DNA of 64,000 nt from Streptomyces sp. WMMC940 (GTDB taxonomy: Bacteria > Actinomycetota > Actinomycetes > Streptomycetales > Streptomycetaceae). A program made the translations under genes and the position numbers. Under the pieces are notes generated by a model. That model saw only the letters and a program-made list of their open reading frames with translations. It searched no databases and was not told the origin of the DNA. Positions 23,850 to 34,024 of the stretch are shown piece by piece. The stretch is from positions 3,433,001 through 3,497,000 of the forward strand of contig NZ_JAPZBC010000001.1 in the NCBI RefSeq assembly GCF_027460265.1. Direction: 5' to 3'. Each line of letters opens with the position of its first letter. Position 1 is the stretch's first letter.

Positions 23850-25715
23850 ATGACTGAGATCACCGAATCCACGGCGTCCGCGGCACCCGCCGTCGTTCCC
23901 GCGGCTCCCGCCGGGGAGCGCACGGCGGTGTCAGCGGGCGGGCCCGCGGACATGCCGGCCTGGGAGCAGCGGTTCCGCGCGCCCCGGGTCTCGCTGCCCG
24001 ATTGGGCGGAGGACGCCCCGGACCGCGCCCTCTTCGTCTCGAACGCGACGGGGACGTACGAGCTGTACGCCTGGGACCGCGCCACCGGCGGACAGCGCCA
24101 GGCGACGGACCGGCCGAACGGGACGACGGACGGGATACTCACCCCCGACGGAGCGTGGATCTGGTGGTTCTCGGACACGGACGGTGACGAATTCGGCGTC
24201 TGGATGCGGCAGCCCTTCGGCGGCGGGCCGGACGAACTCGCCACGCCGGGCCTCGCGCCCTCGTACAGCGCCGGCGTCGCCCTCGGCCGGGACGGCACGG
24301 CCGTGGTGGGCCGGTCCACGGACGAGGACGGGACGACGATCCACGTCGTGCGGCCCGGCGGTGCACCGGTGGAGATCTACCGGCACCGGGAGTCGGCGGG
24401 CGTCGGCGACCTGTCGTACGACGGGACGCTGCTCGCGCTGGAGCACACCGAGCACGGCGACGCGATGCACTCGGCGCTGCGGGTCGTCCGGCTGGACGGG
24501 ACGACGGTGTGCGAGCTGGACGACACCGAGGGCGGCTCGGAGGAGCTGGGGCTGGAGGTGCTCGGTTTCGCCCCGGTCCAGGGGGACACCCGGTTGTTGG
24601 TCGGCCACCAGCGGCGGGGGCGCTGGGAGCCCATGCTGTGGGACGTGGCGACGGGCGAGCAGACCGACCTCGCGATCGACCTGCCGGGCGACGTGAGCGC
24701 CGAGTGGTATCCGGACGGCTCCGCACTGCTCGTCGCGCACAGCTTCGAGGCGCGCAGCGATCTGTGGCGGTTCGACCCGGCCACGCGCGAGCTGACCCGG
24801 GTGGAGACCCCGGCGGGGACGGTCTCGGGCGCGACGGCCAGGCCGGACGGGACGGTGGAGTACGTGTGGTCGTCCGCCGCGCAGCCCCCGAAGGTCCGCT
24901 CCACCGCGGGCCGGGAGGTACTGGACCCGCCGGGTCTGAAGGCGCCCGGTTCGGTCGGTGTGGAGGACGTGTGGGTGGAGGGCCCCGGCGGCCGGATCCA
25001 CGCGCTGGTGCAGCGACCCGAGGGCGAGGGGCCGTTCCCCACCGTCTTCGACATACACGGCGGCCCGACCTGGCACGACAGCGACGCCTTCGCGGCCGCG
25101 CCGGCGGCCTGGGTGGACCACGGTTATGCGGTGATCCGGGTCAACTACCGGGGCTCGACCGGCTACGGGCGGGCGTGGACGGACGCCCTGAAGCACCGCG
25201 TCGGTCTGATCGAGCTGGAGGACATCGCGGCGGTCCGAGAATGGGCCGTGGCCTCCGGCGTGGCCGACCCGGCGAAGCTGGTGCTGTCGGGGGGCTCGTG
25301 GGGCGGCTATCTCACCCTGCTCGGACTCGGCACACAGCCCGGCTCCTGGGCCCTGGGCCTGGCGGCGGTGCCCGTCGCGGACTACGTCACGGCGTACCAC
25401 GACGAGATGGAAGCCCTGAAGGCGATGGACCGCACACTGCTCGGCGGCACTCCGGAGGAGGTCCCCGAGCGCTACGAGGCCTCGTCCCCGCTGACGTACG
25501 TGGACGCGGTCACGGCTCCGGTGTACATCTCGGCCGGGGTCAACGACCCGCGCTGCCCGATCCGCCAGGTGGAGAACTACGTGGACCGCCTCGCGGCCCG
25601 CGGCGCGGTCCACGAGGTGTACCGGTACGACGCGGGTCACGGCTCGCTGGTGGTGGAGGAGCGGATCAAGCAGGTGCGGCTGGAGTTGGCCTTCGCGGAG
25701 CGGCACCTGCGGTAG
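23850..25715 (+). CDS. S9-family (prolyl oligopeptidase-type) peptidase, 621 aa
   Basis: An N-terminal beta-propeller-like region (about 50-380, repeated DG/W strands) precedes an alpha/beta-hydrolase domain with FDIHGGPTWHD, nucleophile Ser483 (GGSWGG), Asp566 (GVNDPRCP) and His597 (AGHGSLV). This is the acylaminoacyl-peptidase/dipeptidyl-peptidase IV-like S9C type. No signal peptide, so cytoplasmic. An ATG three codons upstream (MVGMTEI) is an alternative start. It lies alone between the GNAT and SURF1 genes. Confidence 0.88.
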   Translation: MTEITESTASAAPAVVPAAPAGERTAVSAGGPADMPAWEQRFRAPRVSLPDWAEDAPDRALFVSNATGTYELYAWDRATGGQRQATDRPNGTTDGILTPDGAWIWWFSDTDGDEFGVWMRQPFGGGPDELATPGLAPSYSAGVALGRDGTAVVGRSTDEDGTTIHVVRPGGAPVEIYRHRESAGVGDLSYDGTLLALEHTEHGDAMHSALRVVRLDGTTVCELDDTEGGSEELGLEVLGFAPVQGDTRLLVGHQRRGRWEPMLWDVATGEQTDLAIDLPGDVSAEWYPDGSALLVAHSFEARSDLWRFDPATRELTRVETPAGTVSGATARPDGTVEYVWSSAAQPPKVRSTAGREVLDPPGLKAPGSVGVEDVWVEGPGGRIHALVQRPEGEGPFPTVFDIHGGPTWHDSDAFAAAPAAWVDHGYAVIRVNYRGSTGYGRAWTDALKHRVGLIELEDIAAVREWAVASGVADPAKLVLSGGSWGGYLTLLGLGTQPGSWALGLAAVPVADYVTAYHDEMEALKAMDRTLLGGTPEEVPERYEASSPLTYVDAVTAPVYISAGVNDPRCPIRQVENYVDRLAARGAVHEVYRYDAGHGSLVVEERIKQVRLELAFAERHLR

Positions 25716-25876
25716 CGGTGCCGGCTCCACGGCCGCCACGGGTCCCGCCCACCACGGGCCACGGCCGCAACGAGTGACGGAGGCTGTCCGTTCGGGCAGC
25801 CTCCGGGCACCGGCGGGCGGGGCGCCAAACGGGACCCGGGAGAGGGGGAAAGCGGGGCGTTCCGTACCGTGGAGGC

Positions 25877-26626
25877 GTGTACCGGTTCCTGCTGACGCCC
25901 CGCTGGTGGGGGATCAATGTCTTCGTCGCACTGGCGATCCCTTTCTGCATCTTCATGGGGACCTGGCAGCTCGGCCGGTTCGAGGACCGCGTCGACACCC
26001 ACCGGGCCGCCGAGCAGCGCCCGGAGCCGGGCGAACGCGCCGCGGCACCGCTCGCGGAGCTGCTGCCGGTGGACAAGAACACCTCGGGGCGGCTCGCCAC
26101 GGCCGCCGGCAGGTACGGCGAGCAGTTCCTCGTGCCGGGCCGGGAACTGGACGGTCGGCGCGGCTCGTACGTTCTGACGCTGCTCCACACCGACGGCGGC
26201 AGGGCGCTGCCGGTGGTGCGGGGCTGGCTGCCCACCGGGGCGACGCCACCGCCCGCTCCCGCCGGTGAGGTGACGGTCACGGGGGCGCTGCAGGCCTCGG
26301 AGACACAGGGCAGCGAAGGGGTGCGCACTGCGGGCGGCCTGCCGAGCGGCCAGCTCGGCATGATCAGCGCCGCCTCGCTGGTGAACCTCGTCCCGGACGA
26401 TGTGTACGACGCGTGGATCACGCTCACCACGGCGCCGGACGGGATGCGTCCGGTGCCTGCGGCCGCGCCGCAGGGCAGCGGTCTCGACCTCAAGGCGTTC
26501 CAGAACCTGGGCTACACGCTGGAGTGGTTCGCCTTCGCCGGCTTCGTGCTGTTCATGTGGTTCCGCTTCGTCCGCCGCGAGGCGGAGGCGGCCAAGGACC
26601 AGGCGCTCGGTATCGACCCGGTGTGA
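25877..26626 (+). CDS. SURF1-family cytochrome oxidase assembly protein, 249 aa
   Basis: Two membrane helices at the ends (about 12-30 and 215-232) flank the extracytoplasmic SURF1 domain. Typical features: LTPRWWGINVFV at the start, GTWQLGRFEDR, VVRGWLP in the middle and LGYTLEWFAFAGFVLFMWFRFVRRE at the end. SURF1 aids haem a insertion into cytochrome aa3 oxidase. The GTG start sits directly before the first helix. Confidence 0.88.
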   Translation: MYRFLLTPRWWGINVFVALAIPFCIFMGTWQLGRFEDRVDTHRAAEQRPEPGERAAAPLAELLPVDKNTSGRLATAAGRYGEQFLVPGRELDGRRGSYVLTLLHTDGGRALPVVRGWLPTGATPPPAPAGEVTVTGALQASETQGSEGVRTAGGLPSGQLGMISAASLVNLVPDDVYDAWITLTTAPDGMRPVPAAAPQGSGLDLKAFQNLGYTLEWFAFAGFVLFMWFRFVRREAEAAKDQALGIDPV

Positions 26627-26863
26627 TGCGGCTCCACAGCACGGCGTCATCCGGCCTCCGCGGGTGGACGTGACGGCGCCGGCAGCGTCCCGGCCCACCC
26701 GGCGGCACGGCCGGTGAGCCGCCGGGTACCACCACGTCCCGAAGGGCTGAAGGGCCGGCCCGGCACGCGCCGGTGGACGGGGCACCATGCACGCCGGTGG
26801 CCCGTCAGCGCATCCACACCGCTGGACCGTCACCGCGCACGCCGGGCCGAGAACGGCGTGCGG

Positions 26864-28210
26864 TCAGGACGGGTTGAGCAGGCCCGTGCGGTAGATCGTG
26901 CCGGCGCAAGCGTTGGGGACCGCGGCCTCCGCGTTCGGGCCGCCCGCCTCGGGGGTGTGGACCACCGAGATGCTGCCGTCCGCGACGGTCCCGTCGTCGA
27001 GTTGGGGCTCGGTGTTCGTCGCCGTGCCCGCGCCGTCGGTCGTGCCCGAAGCGCCGTCCGTGGGTGTGGGGTCGGGAGATGCGCCCGTCGTCGGACAGGT
27101 CTCCGAGGGGACGAAGGCGAACTTCACCTCGTACGACGCCTCGGGCTTGAGCACCACGGCGCCGATCTCCTGGGACGGGTCGGGCAGTCCGCTCGCCGCG
27201 TCCCCGGTGGTGTGCGTGACCACACTGATCTTCGTGGCGTCCGCGGCACCCGCCGTACGGAAGCTGACCGCACCCGCAGCCCCGATCGAGCACTCGCTCG
27301 GGGAGACATTGGAAATGCGGAACGTGCCGTACACCTTGCCGTCGGCCTCGGCGGCACCGGCCTGCGCCGCGCTCACACCGAGCTGGCCGGCTTCACATGC
27401 GGGTGTGGAGGCGACGGCGCTGTCGGTCGGGGTGGTCCCCGTGCCGCCCGGGATGCCCGCGGTCGCGGCGGCACCCAGGGTCGGCGACTGCTGCGTGGCG
27501 CTCGGTGCTCCGGGGACGCTCGGCTGTCGTCCGGCGGGGTCGCCGTTCGCCGCCTGCCCGCCGTCGAGGCGGTCCTGCTCGCCGGTGCCGCCCTGGGCCT
27601 GCTCGCCGTGCCCGGCGTTCACCGGCTGGTCGTCGAGGCCGCCCGAGTTCGCCACATGGACGAAGGCGGGGACTGCGGTGCCGAGAAGGATCACGGACGC
27701 GGCCAGGCCGACCAGGGCCTGGCGCTTGCGTGCGCGCCGCGCCGGCACGGCCCGGCGCAGATGCTCCAGGGCGCCGTCGGCGGGTTCGAGGGTGCCGACT
27801 GCGTCGTGGAGCAGTCGCCGCAGGTCCGGTTCGTCCCGGTCCGCCGGGTCCTCGTGGCCGGCACCGGCCGGCGTCGTTCCGTCCTGGCCCGGTCCGCCTC
27901 CCAGCAGGTCACGGAGCAGGCGGTCCCGGCCCGGCAGGCCGCCGGCGGGAGCGTCCGCGCCGGCGGGCAGGTCACCCCGGGGTGTGTCACCCCCGAGCCC
28001 CTGGTCGTCCGTTCCGTTCCGCGGCCCGTCGTTCACAGTCTCTTTCCCAGTCCGGTCGTTCAACGGCCCGTCCGGCCCGTAAAGCTCAGTCGTGTGCTTG
28101 CCGTCCGGTGCTTCACCACCGGACGGGCCCTGCGCGGCGCCCTTCCCCGGAAGGTCATCCCGAGGGGCGTCCTCGCGGCCGTGCTCGTGCCCGCGTTCGT
28201 GCCCGGTCAT
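26864..28210 (-). CDS. Membrane protein coupled to a SigE-family sigma factor, 448 aa
   Basis: A highly charged, Gly-rich cytoplasmic N-terminus (1-120), an acidic helical stretch DLRRLLHDAVGTLEPADGAL (129-148), one membrane helix (164-186) and an extracellular half rich in Thr/Ala with a beta domain (about 290-440) containing four or more Cys. The helical stretch just before the membrane resembles the segment by which anti-sigma factors hold their sigma, but there is no zinc HxxxCxxC motif. The ATG overlaps the sigma stop as ATGA. An anti-sigma or sensor role is likely from the coupling. Confidence 0.75.
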   Translation of the reverse strand: MTGHERGHEHGREDAPRDDLPGKGAAQGPSGGEAPDGKHTTELYGPDGPLNDRTGKETVNDGPRNGTDDQGLGGDTPRGDLPAGADAPAGGLPGRDRLLRDLLGGGPGQDGTTPAGAGHEDPADRDEPDLRRLLHDAVGTLEPADGALEHLRRAVPARRARKRQALVGLAASVILLGTAVPAFVHVANSGGLDDQPVNAGHGEQAQGGTGEQDRLDGGQAANGDPAGRQPSVPGAPSATQQSPTLGAAATAGIPGGTGTTPTDSAVASTPACEAGQLGVSAAQAGAAEADGKVYGTFRISNVSPSECSIGAAGAVSFRTAGAADATKISVVTHTTGDAASGLPDPSQEIGAVVLKPEASYEVKFAFVPSETCPTTGASPDPTPTDGASGTTDGAGTATNTEPQLDDGTVADGSISVVHTPEAGGPNAEAAVPNACAGTIYRTGLLNPS

Positions 28211-28965
28211 GCCGTGGCCTCCATGGCGACGCGCAAGGCCGCGATGCCCCGTGAGCCGTATGCCTTCACCGAGCCCAGCGATACGCCGAGCGTCTCGGCG
28301 ACCTGGGCCTCCGTCATGTCGGCGAAGTAGCGGAGCACCAGCACCTCGCGCTGCCGCCGCTGGAGGCCCTTCATGGCCTTGATGAGCGCGTCCCGCTCCA
28401 GCTGGTCGTACGCGCCCTCCTCCGCGCTCGCCATGTCGGGCATCGGTTTGGAGAGCAGCTTCAGCCCGAGGATCCGCCGGCGCAGCGCGGACCGTGACAG
28501 ATTGACGACCGTCTGCCGCAGATAGGCGAGGGTCTTCTCCGGGTCGCGGACGCGGCGGCGCGCCGAGTGGACGCGGATGAACGCCTCCTGGACGACGTCC
28601 TCGCAGGACGCGGTGTCGTCCAGCAACAGGGCCGCGAGACCGAGCAGCGACCGGTAGTGGGCGCGGTAGGTCTCGGTGAGATGGTCGACCGTGGTGCCCG
28701 CGGCCACCGCCTCCTCAGCGCTCTCGCGCTGGGACGGTATGGGGGCAGAGTGCGCAGCCGGCATGGGAGCGATCACCGGCATCCCGCCGCCGGAGCCCCT
28801 GCCCGGGACGGGCGAAGGGCGGGGCACCCGGAGCGGGAGCACCGTGATGCCGCGCGCCGGAGCCCGACCGGCGCCCCGGACCGGAGGCGGGCCCAGGGGC
28901 CGGGCCGGGGCGAACGCCCTGCCGCGGACCGGGGCCACCGCGGCGATGTCGAGTACTTCTGCCAC
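28207..28965 (-). CDS. SigE-family ECF RNA polymerase sigma factor, 252 aa
   Basis: Region 2 (TYRAHYRSLLGLAALLLDDTASCEDVVQEAFIRVH, about 90-125) and region 4 (LQRRQREVLVLRYFADMTEAQVAETLGVSLGSVKAYGSRGIAAL, about 200-245) are intact. The first about 85 residues are Pro/Arg/Gly-rich and not needed for the fold, so a later start (Met62 or nearby) is possible. The SigE actinobacterial subfamily (SAAV-type ECF) is matched by the CEDVVQEAF helix. It is co-translated with the membrane partner. Confidence 0.88.
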   Translation of the reverse strand: MAEVLDIAAVAPVRGRAFAPARPLGPPPVRGAGRAPARGITVLPLRVPRPSPVPGRGSGGGMPVIAPMPAAHSAPIPSQRESAEEAVAAGTTVDHLTETYRAHYRSLLGLAALLLDDTASCEDVVQEAFIRVHSARRRVRDPEKTLAYLRQTVVNLSRSALRRRILGLKLLSKPMPDMASAEEGAYDQLERDALIKAMKGLQRRQREVLVLRYFADMTEAQVAETLGVSLGSVKAYGSRGIAALRVAMEATA

Positions 28966-29253
28966 GCCTGTTGGACATGCCGACCCCCCTCAGGGTTGTA
29001 CGCGCACACCATCGCTTGTGACGACGCACCGTATGCCCTCATGCGCTCCCGATCTTCCCCAATGCCCCATTTGTCATGGCTTATCGCGGCACCGCGAAGG
29101 GACGACCGCATAGACGCTCCCCGCACAGCAACCGGTTGCACAGTGGCGCAAATGCATCGTCGGACATGCCATCACCCCAGTTCAAGGGGCACGTCCCGGA
29201 TGTTTGATCACAGGGGGGTTCACAGATCCTACAAAGAAGCACCGACACTCTGC

Positions 29254-30303
29254 TCAGAATTCGCGGGCGATCGCCTCTGCCAGCTGAGCGGTGTTCAGGG
29301 CCGCACCTTTGCGGAGGTTGTCCCCGCACACGAAGAGATCCAGGGCCCTCGGGTCGTCCATGGCCCGCCGGACGCGTCCGACCCAGGTCGGATCGGTGCC
29401 CACCACATCGGCGGGCGTGGGGAATTCACCGGCCTCGGGGTCGTCGAAGAGCACCACGCCCGGCGCCGTGGCGAGGATGTCGTGGGCCCGCTCGACGGAG
29501 ACCTCGTGCTCGAAGCGCGCATGCACCGAGACCGAGTGGGCTGTGACGACCGGCACACGCACACAGGTCGCGGAGACCCGGAGTTCGGGCAGATCCAGGA
29601 GCTTGCGGGTCTCGGCACGGATCGCGACTTCCTCCGAGGACCAGCCGTCGTCCTCGAGCGCCCCGGACCAGGGGACCACGTTCAGCGCCGTGGGCGCCGG
29701 GAACGGGCCGAGTCCGTCGCCGACCGCCCGGCGCACATCGCCGGGACCGGTGCCCAGTTCGGTGTCCGCGACCAGCGCGAGCTGGGTGCGGAGCGCCTCG
29801 ACACCGCACTGTCCGGCACCGCTGACCGCCTGGAGGGCGGAGACCACGAGTTCGTCCACGCAGAACTCGGCGTGCAGCGCGCCCACGGTGACGATCATCG
29901 CCAGGGTGGTGCAGCCCGGGCTCGCGACGATGCCGCGCGGCCGGAGCCGCACGGCATGCGGATTGATCTCGGGTACGACGAGGGGGACGTCGTGATCCAG
30001 CCGGAAGGCGGCCGAGTTGTCCACGACCACCGCGCCCTTGGCGACGGCGACCGGCGCCCACTGGGCCGCGACCGGGGCCGGCACCAGGAACAGCGCCACG
30101 TCGACCCCCGTCAGCGCCGCCTCGGAAAGGGCGACGACCTCGGTCTCCTCGCCGCGGACGGCCAGCTTGCGGCCGGCCGAACGCGGTGAGGCGACCAGGC
30201 GTATCTCGCCCCAGACGTCCGCTCGCTGGGACACGATCTGGAGCATCACCGCACCGACGGCTCCGGTCGCACCCACGACCGCGAGCGTCGGCTTGCGGTT
30301 CAT
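29254..30303 (-). CDS. asd: Aspartate-semialdehyde dehydrogenase
   Basis: NADP site VVGATGAVGAVM (9-20), catalytic Cys131 (SPGCTT) and His256 (VTAHSVSV), all in family position, 349 aa. It reduces aspartyl phosphate to aspartate semialdehyde in the Lys/Met/Thr and diaminopimelate pathway. It follows ask by 28 nt on the same strand, the standard ask-asd operon. The residues around the Cys (SPGCTT in place of the common NPNCTT) are a mild variant. Confidence 0.93.
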   Translation of the reverse strand: MNRKPTLAVVGATGAVGAVMLQIVSQRADVWGEIRLVASPRSAGRKLAVRGEETEVVALSEAALTGVDVALFLVPAPVAAQWAPVAVAKGAVVVDNSAAFRLDHDVPLVVPEINPHAVRLRPRGIVASPGCTTLAMIVTVGALHAEFCVDELVVSALQAVSGAGQCGVEALRTQLALVADTELGTGPGDVRRAVGDGLGPFPAPTALNVVPWSGALEDDGWSSEEVAIRAETRKLLDLPELRVSATCVRVPVVTAHSVSVHARFEHEVSVERAHDILATAPGVVLFDDPEAGEFPTPADVVGTDPTWVGRVRRAMDDPRALDLFVCGDNLRKGAALNTAQLAEAIAREF

Positions 30304-30331
30304 CGCGCGACCACCGTCGCGCGCCGAGCGG

Positions 30332-31612
30332 TCACCGGCCGGTGCCTCCGTAGACGACGGCCTCGTCGGAGTCGCTGTCGAGGCCGAAGGCGGTGTGGAC
30401 GGCCCGGACGGCCTCCTTGACGTCGTCGGCGCGGGTCACGACCGAGATGCGGATCTCGGAGGTGGAGATCAGCTCGATGTTCACGCCGGCGTCGGACAGC
30501 GCCTCGAAGAAGGACGCCGTGACACCCGGGTTGGTCTTCATGCCCGCGCCGACGAGCGAGATCTTGGCGATCTGGTCGTCGTAGCGCAGCGACTCGAAGC
30601 CGATGGCGCTCTTGGTCTTCTCGAGCGCGTCGATCGCCTTGCGGCCCTCGGTCTTCGGGAGGGTGAAGGAGATGTCGGTGAGGCCCGTGGACGCGGCGGA
30701 GACGTTCTGCACCACCATGTCGATGTTGATCTCGTTGTCCGCGATGGTGCGGAAGATCGCGGCGGCCTCGCCCGGCTTGTCCGGGACACCGACGACGGTG
30801 ATCTTCGCCTCGGAGGTGTCGTGGGCGACTCCGGAGATGATGGCCTGCTCCACCTTGCGGGCTCCTTGCTCGGCGTGCGGTTCGTTGCTGACCCAGGTGC
30901 CCCGCAGCCCCGAGAAGGACGAGCGGACGTGGATCGGGATGTTGTAGCGGCGTGCGTACTCGACGCACCGGTGCAGGAGCACCTTGGAACCGGAGCTCGC
31001 GAGCTCCAGCATGTCCTCGAACGAGATCCAGTCGATCTTGCGGGCCTTCTTCACCACGCGCGGGTCGGCGGTGAAGACGCCGTCGACGTCGGTGTAGATC
31101 TCGCAGACCTCGGCGTCCAGCGCCGCGGCCAGCGCGACGGCGGTGGTGTCCGAGCCGCCGCGACCGAGGGTGGTGATGTCCTTCTTGTCCTGGGACACGC
31201 CCTGGAAGCCCGCGACGATAGCGATGTTGCCCTCGTCCAGCGCCGTCCGGATCCGGCCCGGCGTGACATCGATGATGCGCGCTTTGTTGTGGACCGAGTC
31301 GGTGATCACGCCCGCCTGGCTGCCGGTGAACGACTGGGCCTCGTGGCCCAGGTTTTTGATCGCCATCGCCAGCAGGGCCATGGAGATCCGCTCTCCGGCG
31401 GTCAGCAGCATGTCGAACTCACGGCCGGCAGGGATCGGGGATACCTGCTCGGCGAGATCGATCAACTCGTCCGTCGTGTCACCCATCGCCGAGACCACGA
31501 CGACCACCTGGTGGCCGTTCTTCTTGGCATCGACGATCCGCTTGGCGACCCGCTTGATGCCCTCGGCATCGGCAACGGAGGAGCCTCCGTACTTCTGCAC
31601 GACAAGGCCCAC
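30332..31612 (-). CDS. ask: Aspartate kinase
   Basis: An N-terminal kinase domain with [20 protein letters not shown] and a [14 protein letters not shown] block, then two ACT domains at the C-terminus ([18 protein letters not shown] and [15 protein letters not shown]), 426 aa. It phosphorylates aspartate; the ACT domains give feedback control by Lys and Thr. In related actinobacteria an internal start makes a separate beta subunit from the ACT half; a suitable internal start is possible but not proved here. The gene leads the ask-asd operon. Confidence 0.95.
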   Translation of the reverse strand: MGLVVQKYGGSSVADAEGIKRVAKRIVDAKKNGHQVVVVVSAMGDTTDELIDLAEQVSPIPAGREFDMLLTAGERISMALLAMAIKNLGHEAQSFTGSQAGVITDSVHNKARIIDVTPGRIRTALDEGNIAIVAGFQGVSQDKKDITTLGRGGSDTTAVALAAALDAEVCEIYTDVDGVFTADPRVVKKARKIDWISFEDMLELASSGSKVLLHRCVEYARRYNIPIHVRSSFSGLRGTWVSNEPHAEQGARKVEQAIISGVAHDTSEAKITVVGVPDKPGEAAAIFRTIADNEINIDMVVQNVSAASTGLTDISFTLPKTEGRKAIDALEKTKSAIGFESLRYDDQIAKISLVGAGMKTNPGVTASFFEALSDAGVNIELISTSEIRISVVTRADDVKEAVRAVHTAFGLDSDSDEAVVYGGTGR

Positions 31613-31978
31613 GTGCGCTCCTCGCTCGGTCTCTGGCCGCAGTCAACACTGCGGTCCGCGTCAGTTTAACGAGCAGCCCGGAATCGCCGCCGCCGTATCA
31701 CATCGCGAGATGTCCCGCTCACGTCGTGATCACCGGCAAGGCCGGGCTGCCCGAGGATGCATCTGCCCAAGGGCTCACCGGGTACGCGGTTCTGTGGGCG
31801 GCGTCACATGTCCGCATGTGCTCCGGCGGTGCCGGCCGCGGGTCCGCACCGGCGCCACCCGGAGGTCGGCGCAGGCCCCGGGGAGGTGGGTCAGACCGGC
31901 CGGTGGCGACGGCGCGTACTCCCCGCCGGCCGGCGCGTACCCGCCCCTTCGGGCGAGGGGAAGCGGGAAGGGGACGGA
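31613..31978. other. Gap of 366 nt holding the ask promoter region
   Basis: No gene is seen. Two clean dyads are present: ACATC-GCGA-GATGT at 31700-31713 and CACATG-TCCG-CATGTG at 31805-31820. Either could be an operator for the ask-asd transcript. The part next to DUF5063 is GC-rich without a clear terminator. Confidence 0.5.
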
Positions 31979-32647
31979 TCACTGGGCCGCGGGAGCCCTC
32001 CGCAACCCGAGCGGCCCCGCGATCTCCTCCGCCATCACGCGCCCAGCCTCCTCGGCGAGGTCGTCCTCGGCGAGGTCCTCGTCGGTGTCCAGCCCGTCCA
32101 GTTCCTGCAGCGGCTGGTCCAGGCGCACATGGGAGACCAGGGACTGCAGCGCGCGCAGCGTCGCCGAGGCGGTCGGCCCCCAGTTGGAGAAGTAGGAGAA
32201 CTGCCACCACCACAGCGCCTCGGTCGTGCGGCCCGCGCGGTAGTGGGCGAGGCCGTGGCGCAGATCGGTGACGATGTCCGCGAGGTTGTCGGAGATCCGG
32301 AACGGCACCGGTGCCTTGCGGGGCTCGTACGGGTCGAAGACCTCGGAGAAGACGTCGACCGGGTCGAGGAGCCGGGCGAACCGCTCGCGCAGGTCGTCGA
32401 CGTCCACGTCCGGTCCGGTGTCCGTCTCGTAGCGCTCCTCGGGGACGATGTCCTCGTGCGCGCCCAGCCGGCCGCCCGCGAGCAGCAGCTGGGAGACCTC
32501 CAGCAGCAGGAACGGCACGGCGCTGTCCGGCTCGTCGCCCCGCGCCACCTCGGTGGTGGCCACGATGAAGCTCTCGATCGAGTCGGCGATCTGGACCGCG
32601 AAGTCGTCCGGGTCCTGCGTGACGGAGTGCAGCGTTGCGTCAGACAT
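31979..32647 (-). CDS. DUF5063 domain protein, 222 aa
   Basis: Acidic, helical protein with the family core [48 protein letters not shown] and [18 protein letters not shown]...[14 protein letters not shown]. The function is unknown. In Streptomyces it lies next to recR, as here; the ATG overlaps the recR end by 8 nt, so translation is coupled. A link to recombination repair is guilt by association only. Confidence 0.85.
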   Translation of the reverse strand: MSDATLHSVTQDPDDFAVQIADSIESFIVATTEVARGDEPDSAVPFLLLEVSQLLLAGGRLGAHEDIVPEERYETDTGPDVDVDDLRERFARLLDPVDVFSEVFDPYEPRKAPVPFRISDNLADIVTDLRHGLAHYRAGRTTEALWWWQFSYFSNWGPTASATLRALQSLVSHVRLDQPLQELDGLDTDEDLAEDDLAEEAGRVMAEEIAGPLGLRRAPAAQ

Positions 32648-33239
32648 CGAGAAGTCGTCTCCCCTCGAAGGCACGCCCGAGCGTGACCTCGTCGGCGTAT
32701 TCCAGATCGCCGCCAACGGGAAGCCCGCTGGCGAGACGCGTCACCTTCAGCCCCATGGGCTTGACCATGCGCGCCAGGTACGTGGCGGTCGCCTCGCCCT
32801 CGAGATTGGGGTCGGTCGCCAGGATCAGCTCGGTGACCGTGCCGTCCGCGAGCCTCGCGAGAAGCTCGCGGATGCGCAGGTCGTCCGGGCCGACGCCCTC
32901 GATCGGGCTGATCGCTCCGCCCAGCACGTGGTAGCGACCGCGGAACTCCCGGGTCCGCTCGATCGCGACGACGTCCTTGGGCTCCTCGACCACGCAGATG
33001 ACCGCCGGGTCGCGGCGCGCGTCCCGGCAGATGGCGCACTGCTCCTGCTGCGCGACGTTCCCGCACACCGCGCAGAAGCGGACCTTGTCCTTCACCTCGA
33101 GCAGCGCGTGCGCGAGGCGCCGGACGTCGGCCGGCTCGGCCTGGAGGATGTGGAAGGCGATCCGCTGCGCGCTCTTGGGACCGACGCCGGGCAGCCTGCC
33201 CAGTTCGTCGATGAGGTCCTGAACCACGCCTTCGTACAA
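32640..33239 (-). CDS. recR: Recombination mediator RecR
   Basis: HhH segment [21 protein letters not shown] (12-32), zinc finger Cys56/Cys59/Cys68/Cys71, Toprim domain ([15 protein letters not shown]...[14 protein letters not shown]) and the C-terminal Walker-like [20 protein letters not shown], 199 aa as usual. It loads RecA with RecF/RecO on gapped DNA. It lies between ybaB and DUF5063 on one strand. Confidence 0.96.
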   Translation of the reverse strand: MYEGVVQDLIDELGRLPGVGPKSAQRIAFHILQAEPADVRRLAHALLEVKDKVRFCAVCGNVAQQEQCAICRDARRDPAVICVVEEPKDVVAIERTREFRGRYHVLGGAISPIEGVGPDDLRIRELLARLADGTVTELILATDPNLEGEATATYLARMVKPMGLKVTRLASGLPVGGDLEYADEVTLGRAFEGRRLLDV

Positions 33240-33321
33240 CGGAACGCCTCTCTCGGAATGCTTCGGTGGTTACGGTAGTTGGTCCGGTCCGACCAGGGTC
33301 AAGACCGGCGCGGAAAGGGCG

Positions 33322-33663
33322 TCAGAAGGGGAGTCCGGGGATCCCGCCGCCGCCGAGTCCCTGGGCGAGCGGGCCGAGCTTCTGCTGCTGCAGCTGCTGT
33401 GCGTTCTCGTTCGCGGCCTGGACGGCGGCGACGACGAGGTCCGCGAGGGTCTCGGTGTCGTCCGGGTCGACCGCCCCGGGGTCGATGACGAGGCCGCGCA
33501 GCTCGCCGGAGCCGGTGACGGTCGCCTTCACGAGACCGCCGCCCGCCTGGCCTTCGACCTCTGTCGCCGCCAGCTCCTCCTGCGCACGGGCGAGGTCCTG
33601 CTGCATCTTCTGGGCCTGCTGAAGCAACTGCTGCATATTGGGCTGGCCACCACCGGGAATCAC
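33322..33663 (-). CDS. ybaB: YbaB/EbfC nucleoid-associated protein
   Basis: Small DNA-binding dimer: [53 protein letters not shown] is the full YbaB core, 113 aa in total with a Gly-rich tail. The GTG start ([10 protein letters not shown]) is chosen for an AGGAG site 5 nt upstream. It precedes recR by 82 nt, the usual ybaB-recR pair; dnaX, often adjacent in other bacteria, is not here. Confidence 0.93.
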   Translation of the reverse strand: MIPGGGQPNMQQLLQQAQKMQQDLARAQEELAATEVEGQAGGGLVKATVTGSGELRGLVIDPGAVDPDDTETLADLVVAAVQAANENAQQLQQQKLGPLAQGLGGGGIPGLPF

Positions 33664-34024
33664 GGTCACTCCTGGCATTTCGACGTCGATTGTTCGGTAA
33701 ACCGAGCCTACGTGGTCGGGGGGCGGCGTGCCCCGCCCAGTGGGCACCGACTCTTTCGAGTGACTTCCGCGGGAGAAGACGCGTCCTTCGCCTACCGGAC
33801 CAGGACGCTCGTGCGGGCGGAATTACCGGGATTCCGCTCCCCCGGCCCACCGTTCGGCGGTAGGAAGAACCTGCGCACCAGAACCCCACGTACACCGCAC
33901 GTCACGCAGGGTTGGCACGACTGCGCCCGGGGCCGCGTACCGACGTCGTCCGCAGTCGCCGCCGCAGTCACGCACAGCCGCAGTCACGCACCCGTAGTCA
34001 CGCAGAGCGCAGAGGAGTGCCCCG
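33664..34024. other. Divergent promoter region (361 nt) with short tandem repeats
   Basis: It lies between ybaB and the SLATT gene. The last 60 nt contain three copies of CCG(C/T)AGTCACGCA, starting near 33962, 33978 and 33992, with spacings of 16 and 14 nt, just before the SLATT start. The middle is moderately AT-richer than the surroundings. No coding frame is supported. Confidence 0.5.

Noticed and set aside
33962..34004. CRISPR-like array
   Set aside because: The repeat is only about 13 nt, with 1-3 nt between copies and only three copies; no cas gene is present.
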